Part shown: positions 1 through 11,073 of the stretch, one piece after another
Position numbering within the stretch: the first letter of the stretch is position 1
Layout of the letters: the number at the start of each line of letters is the position of its first letter
Origin: Pseudomonas fluorescens
GTDB taxonomy: Bacteria; Pseudomonadota; Gammaproteobacteria; Pseudomonadales; Pseudomonadaceae
Assembly (NCBI RefSeq): GCF_900215245.1
Contig: NZ_LT907842.1
Coordinates: 6,386,001-6,450,000 of the forward strand
DNA: 64,000 bases
Direction: 5' to 3'
The notes under the pieces: model-generated
What the model was told of the DNA's origin: nothing
Seen by the model: the letters and a program-made list of their open reading frames with translations, nothing else
Databases searched by the model: none
Position numbers and translations under genes: made by a program

Positions 1-91
1 TCTTCCAAAAACCGTGCTCGATCCAGGCACCCTCGAGTTTGTGGATATACATGCCCAAGATCGCTTGCGCCGCTGGAATGCGTTTCAACAT
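1..91 (-). CDS. HD-GYP domain protein with N-terminal DUF3391, partial (5' end only)
   Basis: Reverse-strand reading from the ATG at 91-89 gives MLKRIPAAQAILGMYIHKL and continues to the window edge (30 codons). The opening 'MLKRIP...LGMYIHKLEGAW' pattern is the typical N-terminus of DUF3391, the domain in front of HD-GYP cyclic-di-GMP phosphodiesterases in Pseudomonas. It starts 25 bases after the stop of the chemoreceptor on the same strand, so the two may be co-transcribed. The HD-GYP part lies outside the window, so the enzyme assignment is inferred from the N-terminus alone. It is too short to appear as an ORF by length. Confidence 0.7.
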   Translation of the reverse strand, partial: MLKRIPAAQAILGMYIHKLEGAWIEHGFWK

Positions 92-116
92 AGGCCAGCC
101 CTCACTGCGTGCACCG

Positions 117-1742
117 TCAGGCTATCGAAAAACGGGCCACGATGTGCTTGAGATCCATCGCCAGTTTCGACAGCTCGTGACTGGCAATGGAGGTCTGCCC
201 GGCGGCCGACGAACTCTGGATCGACAGGTCACGGATGCTGATCAGGTTCTGATCCACCGAGCGGGCCACCTGCGCCTGTTCCTCGGAGGCCGTCGCGATC
301 AACAGGTTTCGGTCATTGATATCGGCAATGGCCTCGGTGATCTGAATGATGGCCTGGCCGGCTTCGTGCGCAATTTTCAATGAATCTACCGCTTCACTGC
401 GGTTCATATTCATGGAGGCGACAGCGTCGCTGGAGCAGGTCTGGATCTTCGCGATCATCTGCTCGATTTCCTGCGTCGAGGTCTGCGTCCGGTGAGCCAA
501 TGCGCGCACTTCATCGGCCACTACCGCAAAGCCGCGGCCCTGCTCACCGGCGCGTGCGGCTTCAATGGCGGCGTTCAGCGCCAACAGGTTGGTCTGTTCG
601 GCAATCGAACGGATCACTTCCACCACCCGCGCAATGTCCTGCGCCTGCCTGGCCAGGCCTTCGACTTCCACACCGGTCTGCTGCACCGTGGTGCTGAGTT
701 TTTCAATCGCAGCGATGGTCTGCGTGACACGCTCCTGGCCGATTTTCGCCGAGCGCTGGGAATCCTGGGTCGATTGGGAGGCCGAAACGGCATTGCGCGC
801 CACTTCCTCCACGGCAGCCGTCATCTGATTGACCGCCGTGGCGGCCTGATCGGTTTCCTGGCTTTGGCGCTCAATACCTGCGCTGGACTCACGGGTAATC
901 GAACTCATCTCTTCGGCAGCCGAAGCCAATTGCCCGGAAGCTTCGGAGATGTTCTGCAAGGTGGTCTTGAGGTTCATCTGCATGGCCGCCGTGGATTGCT
1001 GAAGCGCCGTTAGCTCATCCTTGCCATCCACGGTAATCGCCACGCGTAGGTCGCCTTCAGCGATCTTCGCGGTCGATACGAGCAATTCACGTACCGGTTC
1101 AATGATACTGCGGGTAAACAGGCCGGCGACTGCCACGGCCAACAGCAGTGAAACCGCCATCAGCCCCCAGGTAAACAGACGCGTCGCCGTGTGCTCGCTG
1201 GCGGCGACCTGCACGGCCTGCTGCGAGCCGCGTTCGTTGAACTGGATCAATTCGCTGATCGAACCCTGTACCTTTACGGCGATGGGGCTCAGCACGTCAT
1301 GCATGTAGACCGCGAGCCGTGCAGCGTCCCCAGTGGCAGCGAGCGCAAGAAAGCCGTCGACCTGCTGGTTGTAACTTCGAATACCACTGAGGACCTCGTC
1401 ATATTTAGCCTGCTCCTCGGCACTCGACACCATGGCCGCATAACGCTCGGCGACCTTGGTCAGGTCGGCCCGGATGCTCTGGATTGTCTCCGGTGAGCCT
1501 TGAGTTTTCATGACCACATCCATTGCAAAGCCGCGCAACTCCAGGCGCAGCTTATACAGTGCCGAGTCGATTTCCCCGGCCAGACGAACACTCGGCAGCC
1601 AGTTGGTTTCAATTTCAACCGTCGAGGCATAAATGGTATCGACTTTTACCAGCGTCATGCCCCCCTGAATTAATAGCAGAAGGCACACGACGCCAAAACA
1701 AAGGGCGGCACGGAGGTTTAACTTCACGGATCTCATGGACAT
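117..1742 (-). CDS. Methyl-accepting chemotaxis protein
   Basis: Inner-membrane chemoreceptor of 541 residues that would signal through CheW/CheA to the flagellar motor. Visible order: short cytoplasmic start, TM1 (about 13-32), periplasmic four-helix-bundle-like sensor (about 35-185), TM2 (about 190-209), HAMP (about 211-265), then a long coiled-coil signalling domain. The highly conserved hairpin tip is present ([20 protein letters not shown], then [15 protein letters not shown]). There is no C-terminal NWETF-type pentapeptide; the protein ends HIVARFSIA, so CheR/CheB tethering is not expected. A purine-rich ribosome binding site (AGAGGTGAG) precedes the ATG. The ligand cannot be told from sequence. 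Confidence 0.95.
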   Translation of the reverse strand: MSMRSVKLNLRAALCFGVVCLLLLIQGGMTLVKVDTIYASTVEIETNWLPSVRLAGEIDSALYKLRLELRGFAMDVVMKTQGSPETIQSIRADLTKVAERYAAMVSSAEEQAKYDEVLSGIRSYNQQVDGFLALAATGDAARLAVYMHDVLSPIAVKVQGSISELIQFNERGSQQAVQVAASEHTATRLFTWGLMAVSLLLAVAVAGLFTRSIIEPVRELLVSTAKIAEGDLRVAITVDGKDELTALQQSTAAMQMNLKTTLQNISEASGQLASAAEEMSSITRESSAGIERQSQETDQAATAVNQMTAAVEEVARNAVSASQSTQDSQRSAKIGQERVTQTIAAIEKLSTTVQQTGVEVEGLARQAQDIARVVEVIRSIAEQTNLLALNAAIEAARAGEQGRGFAVVADEVRALAHRTQTSTQEIEQMIAKIQTCSSDAVASMNMNRSEAVDSLKIAHEAGQAIIQITEAIADINDRNLLIATASEEQAQVARSVDQNLISIRDLSIQSSSAAGQTSIASHELSKLAMDLKHIVARFSIA

Positions 1743-1926
1743 ATCTACTCACCTCTTGCCTGGTCTTATTAGTTAAGTGGCTTATAGCTACCATCGTGTG
1801 TAGTCATGTGTGAAAAATATGTGAGCACTCACGTAAAAATTTATTATTTCGGCAAACAACGTTCAGACTTTTCTGTTACTTATCTAACAAACAAAGTTGC
1901 CCAATCCTTGCGTACAACCCGCTAGG

Positions 1927-2169
1927 TCACTCGACTTCAGCCTCTTCACTAAGTAGCGAATACATCGCATTACAGGAGCGATCACAGTTTCGGCCGACCG
2001 TTTCCAGGTGGCGTTTCAATGACGCACTGATCGGCGGCGGCAGGCAACTTAGCGTTTCGATCAGCGCGGCCATATCTTCCAGCGCTGCGGCAATAGAAAG
2101 CTGAGTTAGATTAAAGTCGTAGAGCGCACGGCATATTAATTGCTGATTATCCATGACGTATCCCGCCAT
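1927..2169 (-). CDS. Small hypothetical protein
   Basis: 80 residues, acidic at the C-terminus (EEAEVE), with three cysteines in the second half and a predicted largely helical middle. No signal peptide or membrane segment is apparent. A second in-frame ATG five codons in (2154, MDNQQLIC) is preceded by a GGCGGGA-like element and could be the true start. I do not recognise a family. It stands alone between the chemoreceptor and bkdR, reading the same way as both. That it is a gene is supported only by a clean reading frame with no better-supported overlapping frame. Confidence 0.5.
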   Translation of the reverse strand: MAGYVMDNQQLICRALYDFNLTQLSIAAALEDMAALIETLSCLPPPISASLKRHLETVGRNCDRSCNAMYSLLSEEAEVE

Positions 2170-2316
2170 TTAAAAATTCAGCTTAGCAGGTGCGTTGGAA
2201 CGCTCAGATAAAAGTTCAGGTTATATTGATAAGCCTCAATAAAAAGATGGAAACGTCTCTGCACACAGTCAACCTATGACTCGGCAGCGCAAGGTAGCGC
2301 CGCCGTCAACCTTCAA

Positions 2317-2799
2317 TCAGACCATCAAACCATCCGGCGGCAGCGGCAACGCCGTCTTATAGCGCACTTGTTTGAGCGCAAAGCTTGAGCGGATGTTGGC
2401 CACGCCCGGCACCTTGGTCAGAAAGTCCATCATGAAGCGTTCCAGTGACTGGATTGTTGGCACCAGCACGCGGATCAGGTAGTCCGGGTCGCCGGCCATC
2501 AGGTAGCACTCCATGACTTCCGGGCGGTTCGAGATCGCGCCTTCAAACTGCTGCAAGGCCAGTTCGTTCTGCTTTTCCAGGCTGACATGGATGAACACGT
2601 TGACATGCAGCCCGAGCAGATCCGCATCGAGCAGCGTGACCTGGTCGCGGATCAGGCCCAATTCTTCCATCGCCTTGACCCGGTTGAAACACGGCGTGGG
2701 TGAAAGGTTGACCGAACGGGCCAGGTCGGCGTTGGTGATGCGGGCATTCTCCTGCAAGGCGTTGAGAATGCCGATATCGGTACGGTCCAGTTTACGCAT
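2317..2799 (-). CDS. bkdR: Lrp/AsnC-family regulator of the bkd operon
   Basis: 160-residue Lrp-type regulator. The N-terminal winged HTH (about residues 4-60, '[30 protein letters not shown]') is followed by the RAM/AsnC ligand-binding domain (about 70-150). Length and the start [13 protein letters not shown] match BkdR of P. putida, the positive regulator of the branched-chain keto acid dehydrogenase operon that responds to branched-chain amino acids. It is divergent from bkdA1 with a 194-base shared intergenic region, the same arrangement as in P. putida and P. aeruginosa. Assignment to BkdR rather than another Lrp paralogue rests on this context. Confidence 0.92.
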   Translation of the reverse strand: MRKLDRTDIGILNALQENARITNADLARSVNLSPTPCFNRVKAMEELGLIRDQVTLLDADLLGLHVNVFIHVSLEKQNELALQQFEGAISNRPEVMECYLMAGDPDYLIRVLVPTIQSLERFMMDFLTKVPGVANIRSSFALKQVRYKTALPLPPDGLMV

Positions 2800-4229
<1,430 letters not shown>

Positions 4230-4230
4230 C

Positions 4231-5289
4231 ATGAACGATCACAACAACAGTATTGAACTGGAAACTGCCATGACCACCACCACCATGACCATGATCCAGG
4301 CCCTGCGCTCGGCCATGGATGTGATGCTTGAGCGTGACGACAATGTGGTGGTATTCGGCCAGGACGTCGGTTACTTCGGCGGCGTGTTCCGTTGCACTGA
4401 AGGCTTGCAGAACAAGTACGGCAGCTCGCGGGTCTTCGACGCGCCGATCTCGGAAAGCGGCATCGTCGGCGTGGCCGTGGGCATGGGTGCCTATGGCCTG
4501 CGCCCGGTCGCGGAAATCCAGTTCGCCGATTACGTGTACCCCGCCACCGACCAGATCATCTCGGAAGCGGCGCGCCTGCGTTACCGCTCGGCCGGCCAGT
4601 TCACGGCGCCGCTGACCATGCGCATGCCTTGTGGCGGCGGCATTTATGGCGGCCAGACCCACAGCCAGAGTATCGAAGCGGTGTTCACCCAGGTCTGCGG
4701 CCTGCGCACGGTAATGCCGTCCAACCCGTATGATGCCAAGGGCCTGCTGATCGCCTCCATCGAAAACGATGACCCGGTGATCTTCCTCGAGCCTAAGCGC
4801 CTGTACAACGGCCCGTTCGATGGCCACCACGATCGCCCGGTCACGCCGTGGTCGAAACACCCGCAAGCGCAAGTGCCGGACGGTTACTACACCGTGCCGC
4901 TGGACGTGGCCGCCATCGTGCGCCCCGGCTCGGCCGTCACCGTGCTGACCTACGGCACCACGGTGTATGTGTCGCAAGTGGCCGCCGAAGAAACCGGCAT
5001 CGACGCCGAAGTCATCGACCTGCGCAGCCTCTGGCCGCTCGACCTGGAAACCATCGTCAAGTCGGTGAAAAAGACCGGCCGTTGCGTGGTGGTGCATGAA
5101 GCCACCCGCACCTGCGGCTTTGGTGCCGAACTGGTGGCACTGGTACAAGAGCATTGCTTCCACCACCTGGAAGCGCCGATCGAACGCGTCACTGGTTGGG
5201 ACACGCCCTACCCGCACGCGCAAGAGTGGGCGTATTTCCCAGGGCCGTCCCGAGTGGGCGCGGCGTTGAAACGGGTTATGGAGGTCTGA
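4231..5289 (+). CDS. bkdA2: Branched-chain 2-oxoacid dehydrogenase E1 subunit beta
   Basis: 352-residue E1 beta subunit, partner of BkdA1 in an alpha2beta2 decarboxylase. It shows the transketolase pyrimidine-binding domain (GQDVGYFGGVFRCTEGL, about residues 45-61) and the C-terminal transketolase domain (about 215-340). The N-terminal tail before TTTMTMIQALRSAMD matches P. putida BkdA2, so the first ATG is kept. bkdB starts directly after its stop codon, which suggests translational coupling and fixed stoichiometry. Confidence 0.97.
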   Translation: MNDHNNSIELETAMTTTTMTMIQALRSAMDVMLERDDNVVVFGQDVGYFGGVFRCTEGLQNKYGSSRVFDAPISESGIVGVAVGMGAYGLRPVAEIQFADYVYPATDQIISEAARLRYRSAGQFTAPLTMRMPCGGGIYGGQTHSQSIEAVFTQVCGLRTVMPSNPYDAKGLLIASIENDDPVIFLEPKRLYNGPFDGHHDRPVTPWSKHPQAQVPDGYYTVPLDVAAIVRPGSAVTVLTYGTTVYVSQVAAEETGIDAEVIDLRSLWPLDLETIVKSVKKTGRCVVVHEATRTCGFGAELVALVQEHCFHHLEAPIERVTGWDTPYPHAQEWAYFPGPSRVGAALKRVMEV

Positions 5290-6549
5290 ATGGGCACGCA
5301 CGTTATCAAAATGCCGGACATCGGCGAAGGCATCGCAGAAGTTGAACTGTCGGTATGGCACGTGAAGGTGGGCGACCTGGTGGTTGAAGACCAGGTGCTG
5401 GCGGATGTGATGACCGACAAGGCGATGGTGGACATTCCCTCGCCGGTGCACGGCAAAGTGATTTCCCTCGGCGGCGAGCCGGGTGAAGTCATGGCCGTGG
5501 GCAGTATTTTGATCAGTATCGAAGTGGAAGGCGCAGGCAATGCCAAAGAAGCGCCGGCGGTGGCTGAGCCGGTAAAAGCAGTGCCGGCGCCGGTGGTGGA
5601 AGCCAAGCCTGCGCCAGCCGCCAGCAAACCCGCGCCGGTCGTGGCCACTCAGGCACCTGTGGCCCGTGAAGCCGACGAACGCCCACTGGCCTCCCCTGCC
5701 GTGCGCAAGCATGCGCTGGATGCCGGGATTCAGCTGCGTCTGGTCCAGGGCACTGGCCCGGCGGGGCGCATTTTGCACGAAGACCTCGAGGCGTATTTGC
5801 TTCAGGGTCCGGCAACACCCTCTGCGGCGGGCAACCCTTACGCCGAACGCAACAGCGAAGAACAGATCCCGGTGATCGGCATGCGCCGCAAGATCGCCCA
5901 GCGTATGCAGGACGCCACCCGTCGCGCCGCGCATTTCAGCTACGTGGAAGAAGTCGACGTCACCGCCCTCGACGAGCTGCGCGTGCACCTCAATGAGAAA
6001 CATGGCGCGACACGCGGCAAACTGACCCTGCTGCCTTTCATCGTGCGCGCCATGGTTGTGGCGCTGCGCGACTTCCCGCAGATCAACGCGCGTTACGACG
6101 ACGAAAACCAGGTGATCACCCGCCTCGGCGCGGTGCATGTGGGTGTCGCCACCCAGAGCGACGTGGGCTTGATGGTGCCGGTGGTGCGCCACGCCGAAGC
6201 ACGCAGCCTGTGGGGCAATGCCGAGGAAATCGCGCGTTTGGCCGCTGCTGCACGCAATGGCAAGGCCAGCCGGGATGAGCTGTCCGGCTCCACCATTACC
6301 TTGACCAGCCTGGGCGCGCTCGGTGGCATCGTCAGCACGCCGGTGCTGAACCTGCCGGAAGTGGCGATTGTCGGCGTCAACCGGATTGTCGAGCGGCCAA
6401 TGGTCATCAAAGGCCAGATCGTGGTGCGCAAGATGATGAACCTCTCCAGCTCCTTCGATCACCGCGTGGTCGACGGCATGGATGCGGCGCAATTCATCCA
6501 GGCCATTCGCGGCCTGCTCGAACAACCCGCCAGCCTGTTTTTGGAGTAA
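5290..6549 (+). CDS. bkdB: Dihydrolipoyllysine acyltransferase (E2) of branched-chain keto acid dehydrogenase
   Basis: Core acyltransferase moving the acyl group from the lipoyl arm to CoA. 419 residues: N-terminal lipoyl domain with the modified lysine in MTDKAMVDIPSP (Lys44), an Ala/Pro/Val-rich flexible linker (about 80-130), a peripheral subunit-binding domain (SPAVRKHALDAGIQLRLVQG, about 135-172), and a C-terminal catalytic domain ending with the His/Asp motif DHRVVDGMDAAQF. Only one lipoyl domain is present, as usual for BkdB. It is third in the operon, 3 bases before lpdV. Confidence 0.97.
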   Translation: MGTHVIKMPDIGEGIAEVELSVWHVKVGDLVVEDQVLADVMTDKAMVDIPSPVHGKVISLGGEPGEVMAVGSILISIEVEGAGNAKEAPAVAEPVKAVPAPVVEAKPAPAASKPAPVVATQAPVAREADERPLASPAVRKHALDAGIQLRLVQGTGPAGRILHEDLEAYLLQGPATPSAAGNPYAERNSEEQIPVIGMRRKIAQRMQDATRRAAHFSYVEEVDVTALDELRVHLNEKHGATRGKLTLLPFIVRAMVVALRDFPQINARYDDENQVITRLGAVHVGVATQSDVGLMVPVVRHAEARSLWGNAEEIARLAAAARNGKASRDELSGSTITLTSLGALGGIVSTPVLNLPEVAIVGVNRIVERPMVIKGQIVVRKMMNLSSSFDHRVVDGMDAAQFIQAIRGLLEQPASLFLE

Positions 6550-6552
6550 GGC

Positions 6553-7932
6553 ATGTCTCAGACATTGAACACGACGCTGCTGATTATCGGCGGCGGCCCT
6601 GGTGGTTATGTGGCCGCGATTCGGGCGGGCCAGCTGGGTATTCCGACTATTTTGGTAGAAGGCCAGGCGCTGGGCGGCACGTGCCTGAACATCGGCTGCA
6701 TTCCGTCCAAGGCGTTGATCCATGTGGCCGAGCAGTTCCAGCAAACCGTGCACCATAGCCAGGGCTCACAGCTGGGCATCGAAGTGGATGTGCCGACCCT
6801 GGACATCCGCAAAAGCGTGGAATGGAAAGATGGCATCGTCGACCGCTTGACCACCGGCGTTGCCGCGCTGTTGAAAAAGCACAAAGTGCACGTGATTCAC
6901 GGCTGGGCCAAGGTAGTCGACGGCAAAACCGTCGACGTCGGCGACCAGCGTATCCAGTGCGAACACCTGCTGCTGGCCACCGGCTCGAAAAGCGTCAACC
7001 TGCCGATGCTGCCGATTGGCGGGCCGATCATCTCCTCTACCGAAGCGCTGGCGCCTACCCGCGTGCCCAAGCGCCTGGTTGTGGTGGGTGGCGGCTATAT
7101 CGGCCTGGAGCTGGGCATTGCCTACCGCAAGCTCGGCGCCGAGGTCAGTGTGGTCGAGGCGCAGGAACGTATCCTGCCCGCTTACGACGGCGAGCTGACA
7201 CTGCCCGTGGCTGAATCCCTCAAGCAGTTGGGGGTCAAGCTGTACCTCAAGCACAGCGTGACCGGTTTTGAGCACAACAGCCTGCAAGTGCGTGACCCGA
7301 ATGGCGACACCCTGTCGCTGGAGACGGATCAGGTGCTGGTGGCCGTGGGTCGCAAACCCAACACCCAGGGCTGGAACCTCGAAGCGCTGAACCTGGACAT
7401 GAACGGTGCGGCGATCAAGATCGACAGCCGTTGCCAGACCAGCATGCGCAATGTGTACGCGATCGGCGACCTGAGCGGCGAGCCGATGCTGGCGCACCGG
7501 GCCATGGCCCAGGGTGAGATGGTTGCCGAACTGATCAGTGGTAAATCGCGGGAATTCAACCCGGCGGCGATCCCGGCGGTGTGCTTTACCGACCCGGAAC
7601 TGGTGGTGGTGGGCAAGACCCCGGACGAAGCCAAGGCGGCGGGCCTGGACTGTATTGTGTCGAGCTTCCCGTTTGCGGCCAATGGCCGGGCAATGACGCT
7701 GGAGTCCAAAGCCGGCTTCGTGCGCGTGGTCGCGCGGCGCGACAACCACCTGATTGTCGGCTGGCAGGCCGTGGGCGTGGGGGTATCCGAACTGTCCACG
7801 GCCTTTGGCCTGAGCCTGGAAATGGGAGCGCGCCTGGAAGATGTGGCGGGCACCATCCACGCCCACCCGACCCTCGGCGAGGCCGTGCAGGAAGCTGCGT
7901 TACGGGCCTTGGGTCACGCGCTGCACCTGTAA
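6553..7932 (+). CDS. lpdV: Dihydrolipoyl dehydrogenase (E3, LPD-Val)
   Basis: FAD flavoprotein of 459 residues that reoxidises the lipoyl groups of BkdB with NAD+. It shows the N-terminal FAD-binding [15 protein letters not shown], the redox-active disulfide motif [13 protein letters not shown] (Cys44/Cys49), the NAD-binding [13 protein letters not shown], and the C-terminal dimerisation domain with the catalytic His-Glu motif [13 protein letters not shown]. Its position as last gene of the bkd operon identifies it as the complex-specific LPD-Val rather than the general lpd. Confidence 0.96.
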   Translation: MSQTLNTTLLIIGGGPGGYVAAIRAGQLGIPTILVEGQALGGTCLNIGCIPSKALIHVAEQFQQTVHHSQGSQLGIEVDVPTLDIRKSVEWKDGIVDRLTTGVAALLKKHKVHVIHGWAKVVDGKTVDVGDQRIQCEHLLLATGSKSVNLPMLPIGGPIISSTEALAPTRVPKRLVVVGGGYIGLELGIAYRKLGAEVSVVEAQERILPAYDGELTLPVAESLKQLGVKLYLKHSVTGFEHNSLQVRDPNGDTLSLETDQVLVAVGRKPNTQGWNLEALNLDMNGAAIKIDSRCQTSMRNVYAIGDLSGEPMLAHRAMAQGEMVAELISGKSREFNPAAIPAVCFTDPELVVVGKTPDEAKAAGLDCIVSSFPFAANGRAMTLESKAGFVRVVARRDNHLIVGWQAVGVGVSELSTAFGLSLEMGARLEDVAGTIHAHPTLGEAVQEAALRALGHALHL

Positions 7933-7947
7933 AAACGCGCAGAGGCC

Positions 7948-8067
7948 ATCGCGGGCAAGCCCGACGCCCACAGGGAAATGCATTCCAGGGTGGGAGCTGG
8001 TTCGCTTGCGATAGTGGCGGATCAGCCAACACACCGGCTGAATGGCCTGCCCACCCGCTCCCACACC
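7948..8067. repeat. REP-like elements after lpdV
   Basis: The lpdV-ilvE gap holds a REP half, ATCGCGGGCAAGCCCGACGC, at 7948-7967 continuing to CCCACA. From 7989 there is GGTGGGAGCTGG, and CCCGCTCCCACACC lies near 8054-8067. The halves are imperfect and in mixed orientation, unlike the clean pair after ilvE, so this looks like a decayed REP cluster. It lies downstream of the bkd operon and may limit read-through. Confidence 0.6.
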
Positions 8068-8156
8068 GGCCAAGAATGAAGTATTGTTGCGCCCATCCAG
8101 AAAAAAACCGACAAGCCTGCCTTCGACCAGGCGGTTGACCAGAGATAGAGGGTGTC

Positions 8157-9176
8157 ATGGGTAACGAAAGCATCAATTGGGACAAATTGGGTTTTGACTA
8201 CATCAAGACCGACAAGCGGTTTCTCCAAGTCTGGAAAAACGGCGAATGGCAAACAGGCACCCTGACCGACGACAACGTGCTGCACATCAGCGAGGGCTCG
8301 ACGGCCCTGCACTATGGCCAGCAGTGCTTTGAAGGCCTCAAGGCCTACCGCTGCAAGGACGGCTCGATCAACCTGTTCCGTCCTGACCAGAATGCCGCGC
8401 GCATGCAGCGCAGCTGTGCCCGCCTGCTGATGCCGCACGTGCCAACCGACGCGTTCATCGACGCCTGCAAACAAGTGGTCAAGGCCAACGAGCGGTTCAT
8501 CCCGCCGTACGGCAGCGGCGGCGCGCTGTACCTGCGCCCGTTCGTCATCGGCACCGGTGACAACATCGGCGTGCGTACCGCGCCGGAGTTCATCTTCTCG
8601 GTCTTCGCCATTCCGGTCGGCGCCTACTTCAAGGGCGGTTTGGTGCCACACAACTTCCAGATTTCCACCTTCGACCGCGCCGCGCCACAGGGCACCGGTG
8701 CCGCCAAAGTCGGCGGCAACTACGCGGCCAGCCTGATGCCGGGTGCCGAAGCGAAGAAATACGGTTTCGCTGATGCGATCTACCTGGACCCGATGACCCA
8801 TTCGAAAATCGAAGAAGTCGGCTCGGCCAACTTCTTCGGGATTACCCACGACAACCAGTTCATCACGCCGAAGTCGCCTTCGGTGCTGCCAGGTATCACC
8901 CGCCTGTCGCTGATCGAACTGGCCCAGTCGCGCCTGGGCTTGAAAGTGGTCGAGGGCGAAGTCTTCATCGACAAACTGGACCAGTTCAAGGAAGCCGGTG
9001 CCTGCGGCACTGCGGCGGTGATTTCGCCGATCGGCGGTATCCAGTACAACGGCAAACTGCACGTGTTCCACAGCGAAACGGAAGTGGGCCCGATCACCCA
9101 GAAGCTCTACAAAGAGCTGACCGGTGTGCAGACCGGTGACGTTGAAGCGCCGGAAGGCTGGATCGTCAAGGTCTAA
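8157..9176 (+). CDS. ilvE: Branched-chain amino acid aminotransferase
   Basis: PLP fold-type IV aminotransferase of 339 residues, of the long (eukaryote-like) BCAT type. Interconverts Val/Leu/Ile with their 2-oxo acids and so supplies the substrates of the adjacent bkd complex. The PLP lysine lies in AAKVGGNYAASL (about residue 183). Other family signatures are LHYGQQCFEGLKAYR near the N-terminus and the late TAAVISPIG segment. It follows lpdV after a 224-base gap with REP-like sequence, so it probably has its own promoter although functionally tied to the operon. Confidence 0.95.
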   Translation: MGNESINWDKLGFDYIKTDKRFLQVWKNGEWQTGTLTDDNVLHISEGSTALHYGQQCFEGLKAYRCKDGSINLFRPDQNAARMQRSCARLLMPHVPTDAFIDACKQVVKANERFIPPYGSGGALYLRPFVIGTGDNIGVRTAPEFIFSVFAIPVGAYFKGGLVPHNFQISTFDRAAPQGTGAAKVGGNYAASLMPGAEAKKYGFADAIYLDPMTHSKIEEVGSANFFGITHDNQFITPKSPSVLPGITRLSLIELAQSRLGLKVVEGEVFIDKLDQFKEAGACGTAAVISPIGGIQYNGKLHVFHSETEVGPITQKLYKELTGVQTGDVEAPEGWIVKV

Positions 9177-9195
9177 CAGCCCACACGCATAACCC

Positions 9196-9288
9196 AATGT
9201 GGGAGCGGGCTTGCTCGCGAATGCGGTCTGTCAGCACTGAATCAGGTGACTGACACTGCGCATTCGCGAGCAAGCCCGCTCCCACATT
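9196..9288. repeat. REP inverted pair (REPIN) after ilvE
   Basis: A perfect 30-base inverted repeat. The left arm at 9196-9225 begins AATGTGGGAGCGGGCTTGCT and the right arm at 9259-9288 is its exact complement, separated by 33 bases. The GTGGGAGCGGGCTTGCTCGCGA core is the common REP of fluorescent pseudomonads. It sits between the convergent ends of ilvE and the GNAT gene, where it can act as a bidirectional terminator or mRNA stabiliser. Confidence 0.92.
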
Positions 9289-9303
9289 TGATCTACAGTG
9301 TTT

Positions 9304-10197
9304 TCAGGATTGAGCCGGGATATTCGCGGTAATCTTCTTCCCCATACTGATCCTCGGCTCCTCCCCATACCCTAACGCCTCGTAGAACCCCACCACCGCG
9401 TCATTGCCCCGCGTAATCTGCAGGTTGATCTTCATACACCCCAAGGCAGTCAACGCCTGCTCGGCATGCCGCACCAACGAAGCGCCCAGGCCTTGCCGAC
9501 GATATTCACTGTGCACCGCCACCGAATACAGCCAACCTCGATGCCCGTCGTAACCTGCGAGGACAGTGCCGATCACGGCTTTTTTATCCGTCGCCACGAA
9601 GAACAGTCCATCGTTGACCGCCAGCTTCTTATCGATGGCCAGGGTGGGCAGGTTGTGGGCGGTGTCATAGCCGAAAGCCTCCTGCCACAAGGCCACCACT
9701 TGCGCACGGTGCTGACGGTCGCGATACGGCCCAATGGGATGGCGAGATAACAACGCCTTCTCCATGACCAGGGTGCGCTCGTTACCGTGATAAACATTGC
9801 GCACCGTCTGAAAGCCCAGCTTGGTATAGAACGGCTCAGCGGTCAGCGAGGACGGCACACTCAATACCGTGACCCCGGCGTCACGGGCGCGCAGTTCGAT
9901 TTCGATCATCAGCAGGCGGCCAATGCCCTGCCCCTGCAGTGCCGGGTTGACGAACACCGAGCGCACCACGTTGCCATCAAGCGCCGCGGTGGCGACGATC
10001 TCCACGTCCTGGATGGCCACCAGCACAACCCGCCGCTGGAGCAAGACCCGCACGGCGTCGGGGGTGAAGTGACTGGCGACCCGCGCGATCACATCCGCCG
10101 GGTAATCCCGCGCATTGCTGCTGTGCAAGGCTGCCAGGATGACCTGGCTGATCCCCTCGGCATCGACTGCCTGGGCGAGACGAACGGCGGTAGACAT
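9304..10197 (-). CDS. Tandem GNAT-domain acetyltransferase
   Basis: 297 residues with two GNAT folds. The first (about 1-140) carries VFVNPALQGQGIGRLLMIEIE and the second (about 145-290) carries VAVHSEYRRQGLGASLVRHAE, both with the R/Q-x-x-G-x-G/A acetyl-CoA pyrophosphate-binding pattern. The start is placed at the ATG 10197-10195 because AGGAGGA lies at 10207-10201; the longer frame back to 10227 lacks this. The two domains may have arisen by duplication, one perhaps retained for substrate binding. The acceptor is unknown. It is convergent with ilvE. Confidence 0.85.
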   Translation of the reverse strand: MSTAVRLAQAVDAEGISQVILAALHSSNARDYPADVIARVASHFTPDAVRVLLQRRVVLVAIQDVEIVATAALDGNVVRSVFVNPALQGQGIGRLLMIEIELRARDAGVTVLSVPSSLTAEPFYTKLGFQTVRNVYHGNERTLVMEKALLSRHPIGPYRDRQHRAQVVALWQEAFGYDTAHNLPTLAIDKKLAVNDGLFFVATDKKAVIGTVLAGYDGHRGWLYSVAVHSEYRRQGLGASLVRHAEQALTALGCMKINLQITRGNDAVVGFYEALGYGEEPRISMGKKITANIPAQS

Positions 10198-10239
10198 GAT
10201 TCCTCCTGGCGGACACCGCAATAACAAACATCAGGATAC

Positions 10240-11073
10240 CTATTTAACCGGATTCCCAATTCGCTTGCCGGGTTTCACGCCAATCATCTTCGCCTGCCCA
10301 TCGCGCTGCTTCCCCGTCCGCGCTTCACTGATCAACCCTGGAATCAACTTACCCTCCGGCAAATTCTTCCAGAAACGACTCGGCAAATGCCCCTCCATCA
10401 CCTTGGGGTTCAACCGTGCCGGGTTGAAAATGTGGCTGTAGTACGTCAGCCACATCGCGCTGTGAGGGTCGTCGACATTCTGTGCCAGTTGCCGCCACGC
10501 CTCAGGGCATTCCCGTTGATGAATCAACTGCTCACCGTCGTAATACACCCCGTCCAGGGGCGTGGCGATCATCCAGCGATGGCGGCCCATGCGCCCGATA
10601 AAGTGCTGGCTGGCGGATTTGAGAATGTCATGGGCCGGCTCGTGCCAGGCCACGTATTCCGGTAACGCTGCGCCCGCCTGCGCCGGCAATGCGATAAACC
10701 GCACGAACGCATGCAAGTGATGCGCTTCGCGGCTGACCTGCTTGATCCGCCGTTGCAACTCGCTGCCCAGCTTGTCACCCGCCAGCATCGCGGTGCGGTC
10801 GCCATGGCTGACCCGCCACAGCACCTCGTACAGCAAGCTCCAACGCTGGTCACCGTGATAACAGGCGGCCGACTCAAGCAGCTCCAAAAGCGCCTTGGGA
10901 ATCCGCGCCTGGAACGGGCCGAGCCCTTCCGGTATCGGCTCATCGGTAGCAAACAGGTCCGCCCCTTGCGCTTCGCCCCAGCTCACCTGGCTGGGGTCGA
11001 CCTGATGGCTGAGCAACCAACGCGCCTGTTCGCGCCAGGTACTGAAGAGATTGTCGCATTCCAGGCTGATCAT
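10240..11073 (-). CDS. TIGR03915-type putative DNA metabolism protein (DUF4130, glycosylase-like)
   Basis: 277 residues. Internal segments such as HMHAF-like 'AHHLHAFVRF', 'AWHEPAHDILKSASQHFIGRM' and 'WMIATPLDGVYYDGEQL' match the DUF4130/TIGR03915 family, regularly paired with a TIGR03916 radical SAM protein. The family is thought to be a uracil-DNA-glycosylase-like partner in an uncharacterised DNA repair or modification step. The ATG overlaps the upstream gene's stop as ATGA (11073-11070), so the pair is translationally coupled. The start at 11073 is preferred to the GTG at 11079. The C-terminal tail is basic (GKQRDGQAKMIGVKPGKR), compatible with nucleic acid contact. Confidence 0.85.
   Translation of the reverse strand: MISLECDNLFSTWREQARWLLSHQVDPSQVSWGEAQGADLFATDEPIPEGLGPFQARIPKALLELLESAACYHGDQRWSLLYEVLWRVSHGDRTAMLAGDKLGSELQRRIKQVSREAHHLHAFVRFIALPAQAGAALPEYVAWHEPAHDILKSASQHFIGRMGRHRWMIATPLDGVYYDGEQLIHQRECPEAWRQLAQNVDDPHSAMWLTYYSHIFNPARLNPKVMEGHLPSRFWKNLPEGKLIPGLISEARTGKQRDGQAKMIGVKPGKRIGNPVK

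Noticed and set aside
39..383. 114-codon plus-strand ORF at the left edge
   Set aside because: Covers the end of the chemoreceptor antisense. The minus strand here instead gives the DUF3391 start.
7948..9288. Repeated palindromes as a CRISPR array
   Set aside because: Repeats are few, inverted, GC-rich and irregularly spaced without unique spacers; they are REP elements.
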